A stretch of DNA of 64,000 nucleotides from Ariolimax columbianus (taxonomy: Eukaryota > Mollusca > Gastropoda > Stylommatophora > Arionidae), in contig JAVGWX010000004.1 of assembly GCA_036924085.1 (NCBI GenBank), positions 8,455,044 through 8,519,043 of the forward strand. The letters run 5' to 3'. Below are positions 1-10,857 of this stretch, in pieces. Both the position numbers and the translations under genes were made by a program. Positions within the stretch are counted from its first letter, which is position 1, and the number at the start of each line of letters is the position of its first letter. The notes under the pieces are model-generated. The model searched no databases and had not been told where the DNA came from. It saw only the letters and a list, made by a program, of their open reading frames with translations.

Positions 1-483
1 GTCACAAAATTGCACAAGAGGGCCTTTCTCTGTGCGGTGAACACTATTATTCATGAACATTTGCATTTTCGGAACGTTAGAGTACGATTGGTTTGATCAC
101 AAAAGCGTCTTGCTCACGCAAGAGATTACTCTCGACCGCATATGGCTCACTGCATGATGTGCCACCTGTAGCAACTCGGCTAGGAAGTATTACCACATCC
201 ACCTTACAGCCCAGACCTCGCTCCAAGCGATTTCTATCTGTTTGGACTATTAACAGAATTCCTGGAGATCAGCATTTTAGCACTGATGTCGAAGTTAAAC
301 ATGCTGTCCGAAATACTGACAAATCTTTATTCTCTTAAGCTTTTCAAGCATTACTTAAACACTGGGATAAGTGCATAAACGTTGCAGGAGATTACATATA
401 TAAATAAATAGCAATTTGACTACTTGAAATATTTTTTGTCCTTACGAAAAATAGTCCCGGTTTGACTTGAACGCCCCTCGTAG
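1..483 (+). mobile_element. Decayed mariner-type transposon, 3' half with terminal inverted repeat
   Basis: The frame beginning near base 188 reads LPHPPYSPDLAPSDFYLF, the signature around the third catalytic aspartate of mariner transposases (D of APSD). A one-base frameshift near base 263 is followed by DQHFSTDVEVKHAV, the usual next block. The 3' end at about 440-480 reads, on the minus strand, as a mariner-style terminal repeat (acgaggggcgttcaagtc), and it abuts a TA at 481-482, the expected target dinucleotide. The 5' half lies outside the window or is lost. A second copy of the same subfamily is at 16185-16850. The element is clearly inactive. Confidence 0.8.
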
Positions 484-484
484 A

Positions 485-600
485 TACGATAAAGACAAAT
501 CCAATAAAGACAGATTCGATAAGGACAAATCCAATAAAAACAGATACCATCAATACATACAAAGACATATGCGATAGAGACATATAGAAACAGATATAGA
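485..600. repeat. Short degenerate tandem repeat next to the mariner end
   Basis: Motifs of the form gataaagacaaatccaata recur four to six times with drift, spaced about 17 or 34 bases apart. The repeat begins directly after the mariner terminal repeat. No coding capacity is inferred. Confidence 0.5.
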
Positions 601-714
601 GATGGAAGAAATGGCGCCGACACTTATTCTAGAGGCAACAGTAATAATGCTGATGTACTAAATGTACTCCACGCATTTCTTTACTGTCCATCGGAGGGAC
701 GCTATTCGCCAGAA

Positions 715-1500
715 TCCTTCTCAATCGCCTCACAGCTCATTTTGATGAAGGTCTTCTACCTGAAAGTCAATGTGGATTTCTGAAAGAGCGTGGGATCGCA
801 GATATGATGTTTGCAGCCAGACAGCTAGAACAGAAATAACAGAAACAGCACTGCGACCTGTATGTAGCCTTCATCGATCTGACAAATGCGTTTGATAAGG
901 TCAACAGAGAAGACCTGTGGAAAATCACGACAAAGTACGGCTGCCCAATGACATTTGTCAACCTAGTACGACACCTGCATGATGGAATGCAGGCTAGAGT
1001 TCAGGAAAATGGTGCTATATCGAAGTCCTTTCCAGTAACAAACGGCGTTAAACAAGAGTGTTGTTCTCTGCATGTTCTCTGTCTTGTTCATGCTGTTCTC
1101 TGCAATGCTGACTAATGCTTTCAGAGACTGGCACATAGGAATCGACATACGATATCGTATAGAGGGTCAGCTGTTCAACCTAAGACTTTCACACACTTTG
1201 TCTCAGGAGGGTGATGCATGTCAAATGGCAAGACAGCGCCCGGACACTGCTGCTCCTGAGAGAGATGGTATCCCTAGCATGATGCAATCACAGATTCGCT
1301 GGGTGGGTCATGTGGTTCGCATGCCAGACTATCGGTTGCCAAATATAATCTTCTGTGGCGAGATGCAGAAGGGCCAACGCTCCCAAAGAGGCCCCAAAAA
1401 GCGCTTTAAATACACACTAAAAACATCTTTAAAAGCCTTCAGCATAAACCTCAAAACATGGAAAGATACTGCACAATACCGTACAACCTAGCGCACGGCA
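715..1500 (+). pseudogene. Non-LTR retrotransposon (LINE) relic: RT core joined to C-terminal segment
   Basis: Translation around 750-1010 gives LLPESQCGFLKERG, CDLYVAFIDLTNAFDKVNRE and FPVTNGVKQ, which are reverse-transcriptase blocks (the AFIDLTNAFD block carries the first catalytic Asp). A frameshift near 1060 moves the reading to FSVLFMLFSAMLTNAF, the next RT stretch. The YADD region is then missing: by about 1260 the sequence is already in the C-terminal tail (SQIRWVGHVVRMPDYRLP). The copy therefore has an internal deletion, at least one stop at 838 and frameshifts. The family is an endonuclease-type LINE without RNase H, common in molluscs. The clade is not resolved. Confidence 0.75.
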
Positions 1501-1698
1501 CTCTGTAGATGAGCAGTGTCATGCGAGGCTTCTAAACAGATTGCAGCAGAACAACGGAGAAAGGCAAGAAAAGCCCGTGAAATATCACAGTATCATATAT
1601 CACGATACGAGCTTTCCATGCGCTCACTACCTGCGAGTAAGCAGATCCCAAATCGAACTTGTCATCCATTTCTGCACCTATCCACAAACCGGAATTAC

Positions 1699-1977
1699 AT
1701 AATACTCGACGGGACGGCGTGGCCTAGTGGTTAAGTGGCACGGCTCACAACCCGAAGGTGCTGGGTTCCCCATCACAACACCGGCCGTTACCCCGGGGAA
1801 GCAAACCCTTAGAAAATTCAGGAGGAAGCAGACCCTTACATAAAATGCATGGTTAAGTCGGATGCACTGGGTCGACAATGGGAAAATAAAAACCCCAGTG
1901 CAACGCGCACCGCCTTGGGGATTAGAGAAATGAGGCGAACGCAAAAAAAAATAAACAGTAAAACAATAATACTCGAC
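1699..1977 (+). mobile_element. tRNA-derived SINE (body 1711-1965) flanked by 12-bp target-site duplication
   Basis: The head carries a good Pol III A box (tggcctagtgg, 1720-1730) and a weaker B-box-like ggttcccca near 1764, followed by an unrelated body and an A-rich 3' tail (gcaaaaaaaaataaac) near 1941. The 12-mer ataatactcgac occurs at 1699-1710 and again at 1966-1977, exactly at the element borders, which is strong evidence for LINE-mediated insertion. The head differs from the other SINE family in the window (39016, 47524, 53288). The exact TSD suggests a fairly recent insertion. Confidence 0.8.
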
Positions 1978-2506
1978 TGGCTAAAATGAAAAAAAAGGAA
2001 AGGTTCTAATCACGCGTGATGGACGGTCAACACAACTCCACGTTATCACAGATGGATAATCCATATCAACCTTTGTGACTGTGAAGCAGAGGTCTGCAAC
2101 AAATGCTCATCAAGTATTTCTCCTCTGGGCCATTGCTGTTAGCTCTGTCTACGCTTTCCATGTTTCCTAAACTAATCCAAGAGGTTTTCAGAGATGAGAA
2201 CAGGCAAGTCAGCGATACACATTTCTTGCGGCGTTCTCTTGGTCGCGCCCCTTACCATCTTGACAGAGGACCTGCATCTGTCTTAGACAGTAGAGTTGAG
2301 TTTTACTTATTAGTCGACTTGACGTTTCTGCAGGATGAGGTAGCAGACCCCATACGCAACCCTTATCAGAATCTCTTACGATATGCTATACTGGTTCACA
2401 GTGTTACTATACATTGCTCCACACTTGATCCTACAACACCTGGACGGTTATCACACGATGTTGTTGTTAGCCATCAACATATCATCCATTAAACAAACAA
2501 GACTAG
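1978..2506. other. No recognised feature; one unassigned open frame
   Basis: A 129-codon plus-strand frame at 2103-2492 has no family motif that I recognise and runs up to the minisatellite. I see no splice-site pattern or repeat here. Confidence 0.3.
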
Positions 2507-2868
2507 TATGAACACCTGGACGGCTGCAACAAGACTAGTATGAACATCTGGACGGCTGCACCAAGACAAGTATGAACACCTGGACGGCTGCAACAAGACG
2601 AGTATGAACATCTACACGGCTGCACCAAGACAGAGTATGAACATCTGGACGGCTGCAACAAGACAGAGTGTGAACACATGGACGGCTGCAACAAGACAAG
2701 TATGAATTCCTGTACGGCTGCACCAAGACGGGTATGAACATCTGGACGGCTGCAACAAGACAGAGTATGAACATCTGGACGGCTGCAACAAGACAGAGTA
2801 TGAGCACCTGGACGGCTGCAACAAAACAGAGTATGAGCACCTGGACGGTTGCAACAAGCACGAAAGGA
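2507..2868. repeat. Minisatellite, 32-33 bp unit, about 11 copies
   Basis: The unit contains gaacacctggacggctgcaa followed by caagac and a variable cagag/tag joint. Units of 32 and 33 bp alternate, so long minus-strand frames with cysteine-rich repeats (e.g. VLLQPSRCSYS) arise. I regard these frames as by-products of the array, not genes. Confidence 0.9.
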
Positions 2869-3428
2869 GGACCCTCCCACACTGATTAACTATGTGTACG
2901 CTATAGGGCTTTCTTTGCGCGTCATACTTGCTCGTCTCGTCTCATCTTTGATCATACTCAGATTAGTAGGATGAGTGCAGCTGACCCATCTTACAGGAAG
3001 CCTGTATCAAAGTCCTTCCGCTCATTAGTCCAGTGGAGCGGTTTAAGGAGCCGTTCTGTTTACATGATCATTTTGCTAGCATCGCGTGCAACCTTCTTTA
3101 GACTATTATTTTTTGTCCTTAACGATTATCACTCAAGCATCATGCCTGTTCTGCTGTCAAATAACTTCAGAATCAATGTGTCCGTCTCCGATCGTTCCCA
3201 ACTTATTGTTGTTGTATATCATTCTAATTCCTGGCTGTTATATTTATACGAGTACATTTATTCCAGAGTCCATGACAATTTTCCGTACACATTAGACGTA
3301 CACCTTGCAGAGTTATCATTGCCGCTGCATTTTTCATCACTTCATAATCATCATCGTCATATCGTCACCACCACACGCAACACAATTTTCAGCAGCCAGC
3401 CCTCAGCCAATATTTTCATCATGGCTAC
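2869..3428. other. No recognised feature
   Basis: Unique-looking sequence between two arrays. A 153-codon plus frame (2971-3432) lacks recognisable motifs and ends in the next repeat array. Confidence 0.3.
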
Positions 3429-4300
3429 CTGACCACCTATCAGCACGCTACTAATCATATATCATGACTACCTGGCGACCGTCTTAACACGCTACTAATC
3501 ATATATCATGACTACCTGGCGACCGTCTTAACACGCTACTAATCATATACTATGACTACCTGACGACCGTCTTAACACGCTACTAATCATATACTATGAC
3601 TACCTGACGACCGTCTGAATACGCTACTAATCATATACTATGACTACCTGACGACCGTCTTAACACGCTACTAATCATATATCATGCGTACCTGACGACC
3701 GTCTTAACACGCTACTAATCATATATCATGGCTACCTGACGACCGTCTAAACACGCTACTAATCATATATCATGACTACCTGACGACCGTCTTAACACGC
3801 TACTAATCATATATCATGACTACCTGACGACCGTCTTAACACGCTACTAATCATATATCATGGCTACCTGACGACCGTCTTAACACGCTACTAATCAAAT
3901 ACTATGACTACCTGACGACCGTCTTAACACGCTACTAATCATATACTATGACTACCTGACGACCGTCTTAACACGCTACTAATCATATACTATGACTACC
4001 TGACGACCGTCTGAATACGCAACTAATCATATACTATGACTACCTGACGACCGTCTTAACACGCTACTAATCATATACCATGGCTACCTGACGACCGTCT
4101 TAACACGCTACTAATCATATATCATGACTACCTGACGACCGTCTTAACACGCTACTAATCATATATCATGACTACCTGACGACCGTCTTAACACGCTACT
4201 AATCATATACCATGGCTACCTGACGACCGTCTTAACACGCTACTAATCATATATCATGGCTACCTGACGACCGTTTTAACACGCTACTAATGATATACCA
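3429..4300. repeat. Minisatellite, 44 bp unit, about 20 copies
   Basis: The unit reads ctacctgacgaccgtcttaa, then cacgctactaatcatatatcatga. Variant sites (atc/act before atg, cgtctt/cgtctg) are shared in blocks, e.g. the same run of act variants near 3545-3650 and 3895-4030, suggesting duplication of multi-unit blocks. Confidence 0.95.
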
Positions 4301-4309
4301 TAAATAAAC

Positions 4310-5475
4310 CATAATCAAAACAATAAACGATAGGTAATGCTCTACACATTATATCAATTAACCCTAATTAATGTTCTCTAAATCACACCCATAAACTTTA
4401 AGTAATGGCCAATAAATCACATCAATAAACTTTAAGAAACGCTTTTATAAATCACAGCAAAATATTAGTAATGCTCTACAAATCGCATCACTAAACTGTA
4501 AATAATAGTATATAAATCACATCAGCAAACAAAAACCAATCCTCTATAAATCACATCAATAAATCAGAAGTAACGGTCTCTTACATGGAATCCTCCGGGG
4601 AAAAGAGAGAGGAAGACCCAAAAATACGTGGAAAATAGAATGTGAGAAGAAGTTAAAATTAATTAATGACAACTGGAGAGAGGCAGAAAGAGCATCCCAG
4701 CACCGTGCACGCTGGTGAGATGTTGTCGATGGTCTATGCACCGAGAGGAACGACGGGCTTTGATAGATTGAGCGGTCTCTAAATGACATAACTAAACTAT
4801 AAGCAATGCTCTCTCATTCCCATAGAAATCTATAAAAAAGTTCATGTCCTATAAATAAACTGTAAATAATGTTCTAAAAGTCCTATAAATAAACTGTAAA
4901 GAAGTCTAATAAATAAACTGTAAAGACATCCAATCAATAAACTGTAAATAATGTTCCAGAAATCACATCAATAAACTGCAAATAATGTTCTAGAAGTCAC
5001 ATCAATAAACTGTAAATAATGTTCAAGAAGTCACATCAATTAACTGTAAATAATGTACTAGAAGTCACATCAATAAACTGTAAAGAAGTCCAATCAATAA
5101 ACTGTAAAGAAGTCCAATCAATAAACTGTAAATAATGTTCCAGAAGTCCCATTTATAAACTGCAAATAATGTTCTAGAAGGCACATCAATAAACTAAATA
5201 ATGTTCTAGAAGGCACATCAATAAACTAAATAATGTTCTAGAAAGCACATAAATAGACTAAATAATGTTCTAGAAGGAACATCAATAAACTAAATAATGT
5301 TCTAGAAAGCACATAAATAAACTAAATAATGTTCTAGAAAGCACATAAATAAACTAAATAATGTTCTAGAAAGCACATCAATAAACTAACTAATGTTCTA
5401 GAAGGCACATTAATAAACTAAATAAGGTTCTAGAAGGCACATCAATAAACTGTAAATGATGTTGCAGCAGTTATA
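4310..5475. repeat. AT-rich degenerate minisatellite, about 32-34 bp unit
   Basis: Units are variations on atcaataaactgtaaataa plus tgttctagaagtcac. Copies at 4320-4560 are diverged; those at 5160-5450 are much more alike (32 bp period). A LINE 3' tail lies inside (4565-4770), with repeat copies on both sides. Confidence 0.85.
4565..4770 (+). pseudogene. LINE 3' tail fragment inside the AT-rich array
   Basis: The frame from about 4573 reads RSLTWNPPGKRERGRPKNTW, then NDNWREAERASQHRARW, then a stop and DVVDGLCTERNDG. This is the characteristic C-terminal tail of RTE/CR1-like LINE polyproteins (GKR-GRPK-TW, later a tryptophan and a -GLC- block). Only the last ~65 codons are present. A similar tail sits on the minus strand at 28640-28805. 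Confidence 0.65.
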
Positions 5476-5772
5476 TTAATAAACATGAACACAATGAACA
5501 AAACTACAGTACAAGTAATGTTTAAAATTGACTTGTGCAAACTAAAAGCCATGTTAAATAACTAATGAACTATTACTAATGCACTATAAATGGCTTATAC
5601 AATTTATGAATAATTTTATCAAATTGACTTGACGAAACAATGATGTTTGAAAAGTGAAGGAACAACCAAAAAGTAATGGTCTAGTAATGAACACGACTAC
5701 ATTATCAGTAATGTCAAACGACTAAATTATCTGTAATGTCAAACAACTAAATGGCAAAGTGACCCGACTGAC
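5476..5772. other. Unique sequence, possible intron of the minus-strand gene candidate
   Basis: A/T-rich, no repeats or protein motifs seen beyond scattered taatg-rich stretches left from the neighbouring array. Confidence 0.3.
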
Positions 5773-5900
5773 CTGCCAATCGCGGTCTTGGCTGGTGACC
5801 TATTTTCATAACTGATCTCGTCTTCAAGGTCGGTCTCTAGTTGATCGAGATCTCCAAGTCCATTGATGCTGGCAATCTTCAAGGTTTGAGCGGCCAGAAC
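5773..5900 (-). CDS. Candidate internal exon of an unrecognised host gene
   Basis: Read on the minus strand, a pyrimidine-rich acceptor (ctttcctgatcttgttgccag) precedes a 128-base open segment that ends at a strong donor (ggcag then gtcagt). Translated from its first base it gives VLAAQTLKIASINGLGDLDQ, then LETDLEDEISYENR and SPAKTAIG: no stops and an ordinary soluble-protein composition. It lies in one of the few non-repetitive stretches. Exon 15476-15691, also on the minus strand and upstream of this one, ends in phase 0, which fits this reading frame. I do not recognise the protein. The splice sites and frame are observed; the exon status and the link to the other exon are inferred. Confidence 0.45.
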
Positions 5901-7640
5901 CTGGCAACAAGATCAGGAAAGATTCACTTCAAAACACGAATATCCTGTGTAATGTGCCAGTAAAATTATTGTATTTAATGGACAAATGTTACCATAATCA
6001 TGACTATTTTTCGTGCTCAACACTAAATCAAGAGTTGTGTACTCGCCCAAATCTCATGTGTCTTTAATAAAGTTGCATAGGTAGTCTCAAAGCAGACACT
6101 GCTGTCCGGGAGGAAGTGTTAGAGACAACTGTATTAGGCCTCATGTGTTTATTAAATGGAGTGGCTAGATCCCTTCCTTGCTCTCTATCATTTTTTAAAC
6201 AGCAAGCCAGGTAACCATTTACAGCTGAATTTTCTGGAGGGCAAAGATAACGGGGATGGAGGCCAGTACATTTACTGTAAAGAGCTCTGCTACTAAAATA
6301 TGATGTATAGCTGTTCTGTAGTTTGAATGATCAATTATCAACGATGAAATACAAGTGATAATTTGATGTTTAAAATAGCTTTATATGTCCTCAATGAGGC
6401 TTCCTAACTAGATGAAACAATTAGCTACAGCCCCTTGGTTAAGCCAAACTAGCTATTTTATGTGAGAGATTGTTAGGACTGTCTACACAAATCGAGCTAC
6501 AGGTACCACACATATCTACACCCTTAGCCATTTGGTAGAGGAAATGGAAAAAAACACTATGGGTTTTTCCGGAGTGCAGTGAAGTCTATTTTAATTTTTA
6601 AAAACAGGACAGAGAAAATCTGAATGTCACTAACGACATTTGTTAAATATGATTTCATCTCAATTTCTGTTCATGTCATCACTTTAAATGTCAGTATTTG
6701 ATGTTCGTGACTGACGTAATTTATTCCATTTGTCCTTTCAAGATGTCCTTTCGCCCACATTACATTGACTTCAGGGGCGTTTGATTTGAGGTCACTCGGT
6801 CCCTCAGCGAAGGCAGAGATCATCAAATAGTTCCAAATTCATACAACGATCCATCAACAAGGCGAGAGTAAAACAGAAGAGAAATGGTAGGAAGAGAATG
6901 GTGGGAATGGGTTGCCTTGATCATTGCGCAAACAAATTTTAATCGATTCTAACATGTAATTGCCAGGAAATACATCTAGTTAACTGGAATGTAATTTCTT
7001 GGCACGACATATAGGATTATAGGCAAATAAGCTATCCATTTGTAAACATGTGATTACGTATTCGTAAGAAGTATATAGTAGACACATTATAATTTGTATA
7101 AAAACGATCTCTTTGTGGGACGACAATGTATTGTTGTTACAGTGGTAATGAGTGATCTATCTAGCTGAAGCATCATTCCTAACATTTCTGTGATTCTTTT
7201 AAAGCAGAGCTAGCGAAAACCTTGTCCTTAATCGAACGCGTGAGCTTCGAAACGTGCAAATATCGTAGTCAAGCTGTAAACTAGTGACACAATGCATTCG
7301 TTCCCCGGATTACATTCTGCTACTTGCAACGCCCTGTTCAGGGTTTGGTAGCAGCATGTTGAGAATGAGCGCAGAAGACGAAGAAGAGGAAATTCAAGTA
7401 ATAAAGAGGAAGCACAGGGAGCGGCCGCTGACAGAGAGGGAGTGTTGTGGGCGTGTCTTCGTGGGTGCTCCAACGACCTCACTAGTAACGGAATGACTTT
7501 ATATACATATATAGATATATATATATGGTGAAAATAACTGCAATAATTGAAAGATAGGCTTTATCTTCTAGGCAATATGACATGACAATCAAGAGCCGGC
7601 AAGATCTGATCTACCACATAGCGGCCACCGAGAATCGAAA
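5901..7640. other. Unique sequence without a recognised gene
   Basis: No tandem array or transposon motif is seen. A plus-strand frame at 7284-7496 has an acidic then basic stretch (SAEDEEEEIQVIKRKHRERP) that could be an exon piece, but no convincing donor was found. A short TA-rich stretch lies at 7498-7527. Confidence 0.3.
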
Positions 7641-7732
7641 GGTGTGGTGGGAGGATGGCGGAAGGGGAGGATGGGGGATGGGGAGGATGGGGGAGGGGGA
7701 AAGGGGTTATGGGGGAGAGGGGGAAGGGGGAG
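7641..7732 (+). other. G-rich purine tract with quadruplex potential
   Basis: About 90 bases on the plus strand are almost all G and A with many runs of four to six G (e.g. ggggaggatgggggatgggg). This far exceeds the four-G-run requirement for an intramolecular G-quadruplex. It lies about 75 bp before the 18-bp satellite. Confidence 0.7.
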
Positions 7733-7807
7733 AGCAGCAAACCAGAACTGCTCGGGATGTGACGAAATGACAAGCCTTACTTCACTATAGATGATTTGGA
7801 GAGATAA

Positions 7808-8523
7808 CTGAACACTAACATATTTCTGAACACTAACATATTTCTGAACACTAACATATTTCTGAACACTAACATATTTCTGAACACTAACATATTTCTG
7901 AACACTAACATATTTCTGAACACTAACATATTTCTGAACACTAACATGTTTCTGAACACTAACATATTTCTGAACACTAACATATTTCTGAACACTAACA
8001 TGTTTCTGAACACTAACATGTTTCTGAACACTAACATATTTCTGAACACTAACATATTTCTGAACACTAACATGTTTCTGAACACTAACATATTTCTGAA
8101 CACTAACATATTTCTGAACACTAACATATTTCTGAACACTAACATGTTTCTGAACACTAACATATTTCTGAACACTAACATATTTCTGAACACTAACATG
8201 TTTCTGAACACTAACATATTTCTGAACACTAACATATTTCTGAACACTAACATATTTCTGAACACTAACAGATTTCTGAACACAAACATATTTCTGAACA
8301 CTAACATATTTCTGAACACTAACAGATTTCTGAACACTAACATATTTCTGAACACTAACATATTTCTGAACACTAACATATTTCTGAACACTAGCATATT
8401 TCTGAACACTAACATATTTCTGAACACTAACATATTTCTGAAAACTAACATATTTCTGAACACTAACATATTTCTGAACACTAATATATTTCTGAACACT
8501 AACATATTTCTGAACACTAACAT
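7808..8523. repeat. Minisatellite, 18 bp unit, about 39 copies
   Basis: The unit is tgaacactaacatatttc, with a minority of atgtttc and agatttc variants. Because 18 is a multiple of three, both strands stay open: the minus strand gives repeated MLVFRN over 248 codons and the plus strand repeated IFLNTN. No start context, signal or flanking gene supports translation. Confidence 0.97.
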
Positions 8524-8544
8524 TAATTTAATGCAGACATTGAT

Positions 8545-8785
8545 CCTCTTTGTGTATCTCTACGCGCGTGAAACATGGACATTAAAGTATGCATTGTAAT
8601 TGAAAATGCAGGCCATGGAGATGATTTGTTTTATCACGATCATTAGATTATCACTTGGAGAGCAGGTTATAAACGACGAACGTGATAAGAGAGTGGCTTT
8701 CCATGACCATCCACGCCGACACGCAGAGCACATGCTCATGATGACCTTGAGAAATGGGTGGATTATAGGGGCAAGAAATTTGAAT
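8545..8785 (+). pseudogene. LINE C-terminal fragment
   Basis: Translation reads ARETWTLKYAL, a stop, then LKMQAMEMICFITIIRLSLG and EQVINDERDKRVAFHDHPRR. This resembles the post-RT region of RTE-like LINEs, where SE(T/A)WTL is followed by a QAMEMRC-like block and an (V)TNEEVR-like block. It starts right after the 18-bp array. Short and diverged, so family only. Confidence 0.5.
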
Positions 8786-8989
8786 TGAGAACATAGGCTT
8801 GATAGAAGCACGCAAACGAGAAATGTCTCCATTAGCTCTGAAAAGTATGGACATTCCCGAGCCAACCTGGCACCACAGGTATAGTCCGTATTTTCAGTCA
8901 GGAACTAGGTCCGAAACAATTTTGGGCGCTGGCAGAGAATCGGAACTAAACTGGCAATCTTGCACAGTTCACTTCGTCACTGTAAGTCA

Positions 8990-9088
8990 CCCTTGTCACT
9001 CCATTAAATTCTAAATATGCGTCTCAGGCAGCGCATAAGTAAAGCATTTCACATTCTTTCATGAGAGACATACAGAGTCCATGTTTCG
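8990..9088 (-). pseudogene. Fragment of a second LINE type fused to the I-like LINE
   Basis: On the minus strand the reading continues from the I-like LINE (DKLYGS) straight into ETWTLYVSHERM, a stop, then NALLMRCLRRIFRI. The latter is the post-RT block of a different, RTE-like LINE type (SETWTLY, then a MRCLRRI block). The junction falls in tatggcag, a stretch that both element types could share. Same strand and same frame across the junction make a template-switch chimera likely; simple nested insertion is the alternative. Confidence 0.55.
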
Positions 9089-10857
9089 CTGCCATAGAGC
9101 TTGTCTTGCAGTTCCTCTGGTGATGGCCACATCTGCTCTCTCTGATCCTCGTATGTCGGGCAGTTCTGCAGCAGATATTCAGCGGTCATTTTACCGGTAG
9201 AGCACGGGCATTCGTCGGTACCACCTATCTTCAATTTTTGAATAGGTGGTACCTCAGTCTATTGTGGCCAGTGCGAAGTCTGAAGACAACGACCTGCTCT
9301 CTTCTGTTCAACTGGTAATAGGCATCGTTTTTGGTGTAACCAGTATGTTCGGTTTCCCATTTGGTCATGTATCTGGCTTTAATAAGCCGCTTTGACTCTT
9401 CGTACGTCATACTAGTATCTGTTTGTGGTAGTCTTGCACCTTCTTTTGCCAGTCTGTCTGCCTCCTCGTTGCCTTGGATGTTGCAGTGTGATGGGACCCA
9501 CTGTACCACTACCCTTTTTCGTGCGGACTGCTGGCACAGTTGCTGCTCTTAGGTCATTAAGCTCAGTGTTTTTCTGGCTTTTAGAGCTGTGACTACGGCC
9601 AGAGCATCTGTAAGCAGGACTGTATGGCTTTCATTTTCTTTATGTGTCACCATTTCTTCCACTGCCGCCCTCAGTGCCTCTGCCTCCGCTCTGAAATTGC
9701 TTGTGTACTTACCAGTAGCGAATGACAGAGTTATTTTTCTTCCATTTGGTAGGTTCAGGAATGCTCCTGCCCCTCCGTTCTGTGTAGTGTTTGTTACAGA
9801 ACCGTCGGTGTATGCATGGGTCCAGTCCATGCTTGGGTAGCTTTTCGATATGAAGCTTAGGGTAGTTTCTCTCCTTTCTTCTTTTCAGTCTGACAGTTTT
9901 TGTTTCCAATACCTGGTATATTTTCTACCACCTCTGGAAATATATCCTACCTCCAGGTGGGTTTTCGTACAGTAGTGATGGGTTTTGGTGTTGTTAGTGC
10001 GTTTATGGGATCTTCGTGCATTTTTGCTTTGGCTATTTCTCCATAGTTTCTCCGCTTTAGTTTCCCATTTCTTAATTTGTCTAGTCTCTGGTGCATTGGA
10101 TGGTCAGTCAGTCTTCGGAGTTTCTCTGACTGCAGCTGGGCTCTGCAGTCTCTTCTATCGGTCATGGATTACAGTTTTGTAATCTTTTCAAGTTCTACAA
10201 TTGGCGTTGACTTCATGCCTCCTGTTATAACTCTCATGGCTTGGTTTTGAAGTTTGCTAACTTTATCGAAGTTCGCCTTTGCTGCTGTTGTCCATGCCGC
10301 AATGCCATACTCGAGAACTGGTCTCACTCTTCCAGTGTACAGTTTCTTTAGTATGCTTTCGTCTGCTCCCCAGCTTGTGCCAGCAAGTTTCCTCATGATT
10401 GCCATTCTTTCTCTGGCTCTCATTCGGTTTCTCTCGATCTGACTTTTCCATGTCATGCGCCGATCAAATGTGACTCCAAGATAGTTTGGGTTGTCGTTTG
10501 GCTGCAGGAATTTGCCATTTAAACCTAATTTGGTATTTTGGGGTTTGATGGAAAGCGAGAATATTGTGCATGTGTTTTTCTCCTCGTTTATTTTGACCAG
10601 CGATGAGTTCGCCCACTCTTCCAGTGATGTTAGGGCCTGCTGCATCCGATTTCTTGCTATGGTGAGATTTTTTTCAGAGGTCCACATAGCCAGATCGTCT
10701 GCAAACATTGAGCTATGGACTCTTCTTGGTATATTCTCTGTAATGTCGTTTATATACACCAGGAAGAGTGTGGGTGACAGTACTCCCCCTTGGGGTACTC
10801 CCTGCTCGAGTGTCACCTTTTTGCTCATCTGCCCTTGTACTTGGACTCTGGCCGTTC
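9089..10857 (-). pseudogene. I-like LINE, truncated copy (RT, RNase H, C-terminal zinc region)
   Basis: It is closely similar throughout to 55596-57363 of the long copy. Minus-strand pieces in order: RT from 10828 (QGVPQGGVLSPTLFLVYIND, SSMFADDLAMW with both catalytic aspartates intact), thumb region to about 10169, RNase H (YTDGSVTNTTQNGGAGAF near 9820) and the PSHCNIQGNEEADRLA block near 9490. Frameshifts near 10168, 9900-9830 and 9540 (an 11-base loss compared with the long copy) break the frame. The 5' end stops abruptly at 10857, where the 41-bp array begins. The usual 3' end with its GAA tail is absent, replaced by other LINE sequence at 9088. Confidence 0.9.

Noticed and set aside
2103..2492. 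129-codon plus-strand frame as a gene
   Set aside because: No recognisable motif, no splice sites, and it runs into the minisatellite.
3429..4300. CRISPR-like regular array
   Set aside because: Units are contiguous and there are no unique spacers between repeats, so this is an ordinary minisatellite. The same holds for the other arrays.
7777..8599. Long repeat frames MLVFRN (minus) and IFLNTN (plus) as a repeat-protein gene
   Set aside because: Both strands are open because the 18-bp unit lacks stops. There is no start context, signal or neighbouring exon.
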